In this document: positions 61,543 through 64,000 of the stretch, in pieces | Layout: each line of letters starts with the position of its first letter | Position numbering within the stretch: the first letter of the stretch is position 1 | From: an uncultured Alphaproteobacteria bacterium | Lineage (GTDB): Bacteria > Pseudomonadota > Alphaproteobacteria > HIMB59 > GCA-002718135 | DNA: 64,000 nucleotides | Reading direction: 5' to 3' | NCBI GenBank assembly: GCA_902593125.1 | Contig: CACJGU010000001.1 | Location: 62,001-126,000 of the forward strand | Position numbers and translations under genes: made by a program | Notes under the pieces: generated by a model | Told to the model about the DNA's origin: nothing | What the model saw: only the letters and a program-made list of their open reading frames with translations | Database searches by the model: none

Positions 61543-62313
61543 ATGAAATTTGATAACGAAACTAGTATTATTCAACAAAAGATAGCTAATGGTTATGCTG
61601 GGGTTTCACGAAGACTTGCTATTGTAAATGCCCTAGATTTAGAGGTTAATGAAACTGTTATTGATATTGGTTGTGGTGGTGGTCATTTAGTCGAAGAAAT
61701 TTCATTATCCGTTGGAGAAAAAGGTAGGGTAATAGGAATTGATCCAAGTCAAGATCAATTAGATGTTGCAAACACAAAATGTAAAAATCAAAATAATGTT
61801 GAGCTTATTTGTGCTACAGCAGATAATATCAAATTAGAAGATGATTCTTGTGATAAAATTACAGCTACTCAAACATTAGAATATATTGAAGATATAGATA
61901 CATCTTTAAAAGAATTAAAGAGAATTTCTAAAACTAATTCTAAATTTGTTAACGTTTCAATTCTTTGGGACTATTTTAGATTTTATGGACCTGAAAAAGA
62001 AACTAATGATCTTATTCATGAGGCATTTAGAGCACATTGTTTTCACCAAATGCTTCCACTTGATTTAAAAGGTAAATTAAAAAGACTTGGATATAAAAAT
62101 ATAAATTCACAAAATTTATCATATTTAATTACAAATAGAGATAATAATTCACCAGCAATTTTTTATGAAACTATGTTAAGTAAATTTGCTTTAAGCCAAG
62201 GTGTTTCAGAAGATAAAGTAGATGATTGGAGAAAACAATTAAATGAATCTGAAAAGAAGGGTAATTTTGGGTTTACAAGTTTTCCCGTACTAACTTCAGC
62301 ATATTTAGGTTAA
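61543..62313 (+). CDS. SAM-dependent class I methyltransferase
   Basis: A 256-residue methyltransferase. VIDIGCGGGHLVEEIS is motif I, VIGIDPSQDQLDVA motif II, and NSKFVNVSILWDYFRF is the motif IV/V region. It resembles the UbiE/arsenite-methyltransferase group, but no substrate can be named. It is nine bases upstream of the ytoQ gene and probably cotranscribed with it. Confidence 0.85.
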   Translation: MKFDNETSIIQQKIANGYAGVSRRLAIVNALDLEVNETVIDIGCGGGHLVEEISLSVGEKGRVIGIDPSQDQLDVANTKCKNQNNVELICATADNIKLEDDSCDKITATQTLEYIEDIDTSLKELKRISKTNSKFVNVSILWDYFRFYGPEKETNDLIHEAFRAHCFHQMLPLDLKGKLKRLGYKNINSQNLSYLITNRDNNSPAIFYETMLSKFALSQGVSEDKVDDWRKQLNESEKKGNFGFTSFPVLTSAYLG

Positions 62314-62322
62314 TATTAAAAA

Positions 62323-62772
62323 ATGAAATTAAAAGTTTATTTATCTGGTGAAATCCATACTAATTGGCGTGATGAAATAATAAATAAATGTATATCTAAA
62401 AATTTAGAAATAGAATTTTTAAGTCCAACTACTAATCACGAACTATCAGATGATGTTGGTATAAAAATCCTAGGAGATGAAGAAAAAAAATTTTGGCACG
62501 ATAACAAAAGTGCCAAAATTAATGCGATAAGAACAAGAAATGCAATAGAAAAGGCAGATATAGTTGTAGTACGATTTGGTGAAAAATATAAACAATGGAA
62601 TGCTGCTTTTGATGCCGGGTATGCATCAGCATTGAATAAATCCCTTATAATAATGCATAATGATGAACATCAACATGCTTTAAAAGAAGTTGATGCAGCT
62701 GCTCTTGCCGTTACAAAGAATGTTGAAGAAGTTGTAAGTATTTTAAATTATACAATAAATAGTAAATTATAG
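62323..62772 (+). CDS. ytoQ: YtoQ family protein
   Basis: A 149-residue protein of the YtoQ family. It begins KVYLSGEIHTNWRDEI and carries the conserved ADIVVVRFGEKYKQWNAAFDAGYA and HNDEHQHALKEVDAAALAV segments. The fold is like nucleoside 2-deoxyribosyltransferase, where such motifs bind a nucleotide or nucleoside, but the function is unknown. It is convergent with the GST gene. Confidence 0.88.
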   Translation: MKLKVYLSGEIHTNWRDEIINKCISKNLEIEFLSPTTNHELSDDVGIKILGDEEKKFWHDNKSAKINAIRTRNAIEKADIVVVRFGEKYKQWNAAFDAGYASALNKSLIIMHNDEHQHALKEVDAAALAVTKNVEEVVSILNYTINSKL

Positions 62773-62793
62773 TTTTTTTACTTTGAAGATTAT

Positions 62794-63474
62794 TTAAGTT
62801 TGTTTTGTTCCTGTTGGATAAGGATTTCCATTAATTACTAATTTTGGTTCTATACTAACATCAATTAAATCTGGTCTATTTTTTAGATATTTATCAATAG
62901 TTTCAATTGAAGCTATATCTTCTAGAAACTTTTCTAATCTTGGAAATTTTTTAATTAGAGTATCATCAAGCTTTTTTGAAAGATCTAAGTGATGAAAAGC
63001 TGCAAAGTCACAAGCTTGTGGGGTATCACCAACAAAATATTTTTTACCACTGGATAAAATAACTCTATTTAGATCATCAAATCTTGATAATAAAAAATTC
63101 TTCATATCTTCCCTCTTTTTAAGAAAATCATCACCAATAGCAAAATTTACTGTTGGATTTAAAGGGGCAAATAATTCCTGGGCACTTAGTGTTATTGCAT
63201 CAGCTTTAGCCGCTGTAGTCTTATCTTTAATATCAATATTAGCCATTTTTTCAATAAATGCCATTATTGCAATACTTTGCGCAATTTCATGTTTATCATC
63301 AAAGATCAGTACAGGTAATTGTTTAAATGAAATTGTAGGCTTAACTAAAGTCCAATCTTTTTTATAGTATTCCCAAGACATTAAGTATTCGTATGGGATT
63401 TTTGTATAATGCAAAAGTAATTGAGGGGCTTCAGCTAAAGCTCTCATTTTGAAATATATTAACTTTAAAGACAT
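62794..63474 (-). CDS. Glutathione S-transferase family protein
   Basis: A 226-residue protein with an N-terminal thioredoxin-like domain (KLIYFKMRALAEAPQLLLHY, QLPVLIFDDKHEIAQSIAIM with the Gln-Ser glutathione contact) and a C-terminal helical domain with FVGDTPQACDFAAF. It resembles sigma/prostaglandin-synthase-type GSTs. The substrate is unknown. The 82-base gap after it, to the partial SulP gene, shows nothing clear. Confidence 0.87.
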   Translation of the reverse strand: MSLKLIYFKMRALAEAPQLLLHYTKIPYEYLMSWEYYKKDWTLVKPTISFKQLPVLIFDDKHEIAQSIAIMAFIEKMANIDIKDKTTAAKADAITLSAQELFAPLNPTVNFAIGDDFLKKREDMKNFLLSRFDDLNRVILSSGKKYFVGDTPQACDFAAFHHLDLSKKLDDTLIKKFPRLEKFLEDIASIETIDKYLKNRPDLIDVSIEPKLVINGNPYPTGTKQT

Positions 63475-63556
63475 AAATTTTGTATAATAAATAAATAAAT
63501 TAAAAAATCTATTTATCTTTTTTATGGTTCTGAATTACGTTTTTAACTAAAATATG

Positions 63557-64000
63557 TTATTTACCAAAAATACCAAGCTTAACATCATAATCTACTGCTA
63601 TACCGTAGTCAGGATCATCATCACTATCGACTATCAATTGACCAGTTCTTCTTAAAAGTCTGTGGCAATCTTTTGTAAGATGTCTTAGTTTTACTTTTTT
63701 ACCTATTTTTGAATATCTTTCAGCTATATCTTCTATTGCTTTAAGGGCTGATTGATCAATAACTTTTGAATTTGCAAAATCAATAATTACTAAATCTGGG
63801 TCTTCATTAGGTTTAAAAATTTCTAAAAAACTATTTGTTGAGCTAAAAAAAAGTGGTCCTTCAATTTCATAAACTTTAGCACCCTTTTCAGTTTGTGATT
63901 GTCTTTCAATTGCTCTGATTCTAGAAGCAGACTTCCATGCAAAGACTAACGCATTTATTATTACACCAGCAACTACTGCAACTGCTAAATCTTCCAGAAC
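63557..64000 (-). CDS. SulP-family anion transporter, C-terminal STAS part
   Basis: The gene runs off the right end; the last 147 codons are visible. They hold a hydrophobic helix end (AVVAGVIINALVFAW) and a STAS domain with VYEIEGPLFFSSTNSF, VIDQSALKAIEDIAERY and KVKLRHLTKDCHRLLRRTG, the standard SulP end. SulP proteins carry sulfate, bicarbonate or similar anions. The translation was read directly from the minus strand up to the TAA at 63559-63557. Confidence 0.9.
   Translation of the reverse strand, partial: VLEDLAVAVVAGVIINALVFAWKSASRIRAIERQSQTEKGAKVYEIEGPLFFSSTNSFLEIFKPNEDPDLVIIDFANSKVIDQSALKAIEDIAERYSKIGKKVKLRHLTKDCHRLLRRTGQLIVDSDDDPDYGIAVDYDVKLGIFGK

Noticed and set aside
1-64000. CRISPR array, prophage or insertion sequence
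   Set aside because: No regularly spaced repeats, transposase, integrase or phage structural genes were found; genes are continuous and housekeeping in type.

Overview
The window is 64 kb of very AT-rich, densely packed bacterial DNA. Proteins are rich in Lys, Asn and Ile, and many neighbouring genes overlap by 1-14 bases. Gene families and gene order point to a streamlined, probably marine planktonic alphaproteobacterium of SAR11 or HIMB59/AEGEAN-169 type; the exact clade cannot be fixed from this sequence. The main support is the alphaproteobacterial block dgt-argS-SPOR-scpA-scpB / tatA-tatB-tatC-serS-pcm, the block pcm2-tolC-popZ-valS, an NDUFS4-type complex I subunit, a GTTC-N7-GTTC LexA box in front of umuDC, and Aap-type amino acid import. 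I saw no insertion sequences, prophage genes or CRISPR array.

Layout. 1-3200: end of a YadGH-type ABC exporter, a PhyH-family dioxygenase, a bile-acid-symporter-family transporter and a YbgC thioesterase. 3281-6004: cysE, cysK and a cystathionine gamma-lyase/synthase. 6001-12000: a MazG-like pyrophosphohydrolase, rseP, and the glycine cleavage operon gcvT-gcvH-gcvP behind a tandem glycine riboswitch. 12001-16350: a deaminase, a likely small RNA, anmK, a threonine dehydratase, a TerB-DnaJ protein, an EF-hand protein, a small membrane protein and a cold-shock protein. 16481-26780: rlmJ and a MATE exporter, then pcm, serS, tatABC, scpAB, a SPOR-like protein, argS and dgt. 26835-34583: erpA, xthA, ilvD, valS, a miniature PopZ, tolC and a Pcm-like protein. 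34669-36707: tRNA-Cys, tRNA-Asn and LexA-boxed umuDC. 36770-43630: alaX, the aapJQMP importer, metC and a TauE/SafE transporter.

The most unusual region is 43634-51018. It is eight minus-strand genes with gaps of 0-4 bases or overlaps: a GFA-family protein, iolC, iolB, a class II FBP-type aldolase, mtnP, mtnA, a 670-residue class II aldolase/short-chain dehydrogenase fusion, and a small cupin. It joins the start of methylthioadenosine/5'-deoxyadenosine salvage to the lower half of inositol catabolism. Both arms can end in dihydroxyacetone phosphate. The upper inositol genes (iolG, iolE, iolD) and the classical methionine-salvage genes (mtnB, mtnC, mtnD) are absent from the window. An adenine phosphoribosyltransferase at 55040 could recycle the adenine released by MtnP.

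51067-64000 holds a 2-oxoglutarate oxygenase, tRNA-Arg, the NDUFS4-like subunit, an acyl-CoA dehydrogenase with a thiolase, apt, a tyrosine-phosphatase-like protein, and a carbohydrate ABC importer without an ATPase gene. These are followed by a MOSC protein, a glutamine amidotransferase, a small membrane protein, a methyltransferase, YtoQ, a glutathione S-transferase and the STAS end of a SulP transporter. The only stretch above 300 bases without protein coding is 34584-34910, which holds the two tRNA genes and their likely promoter.
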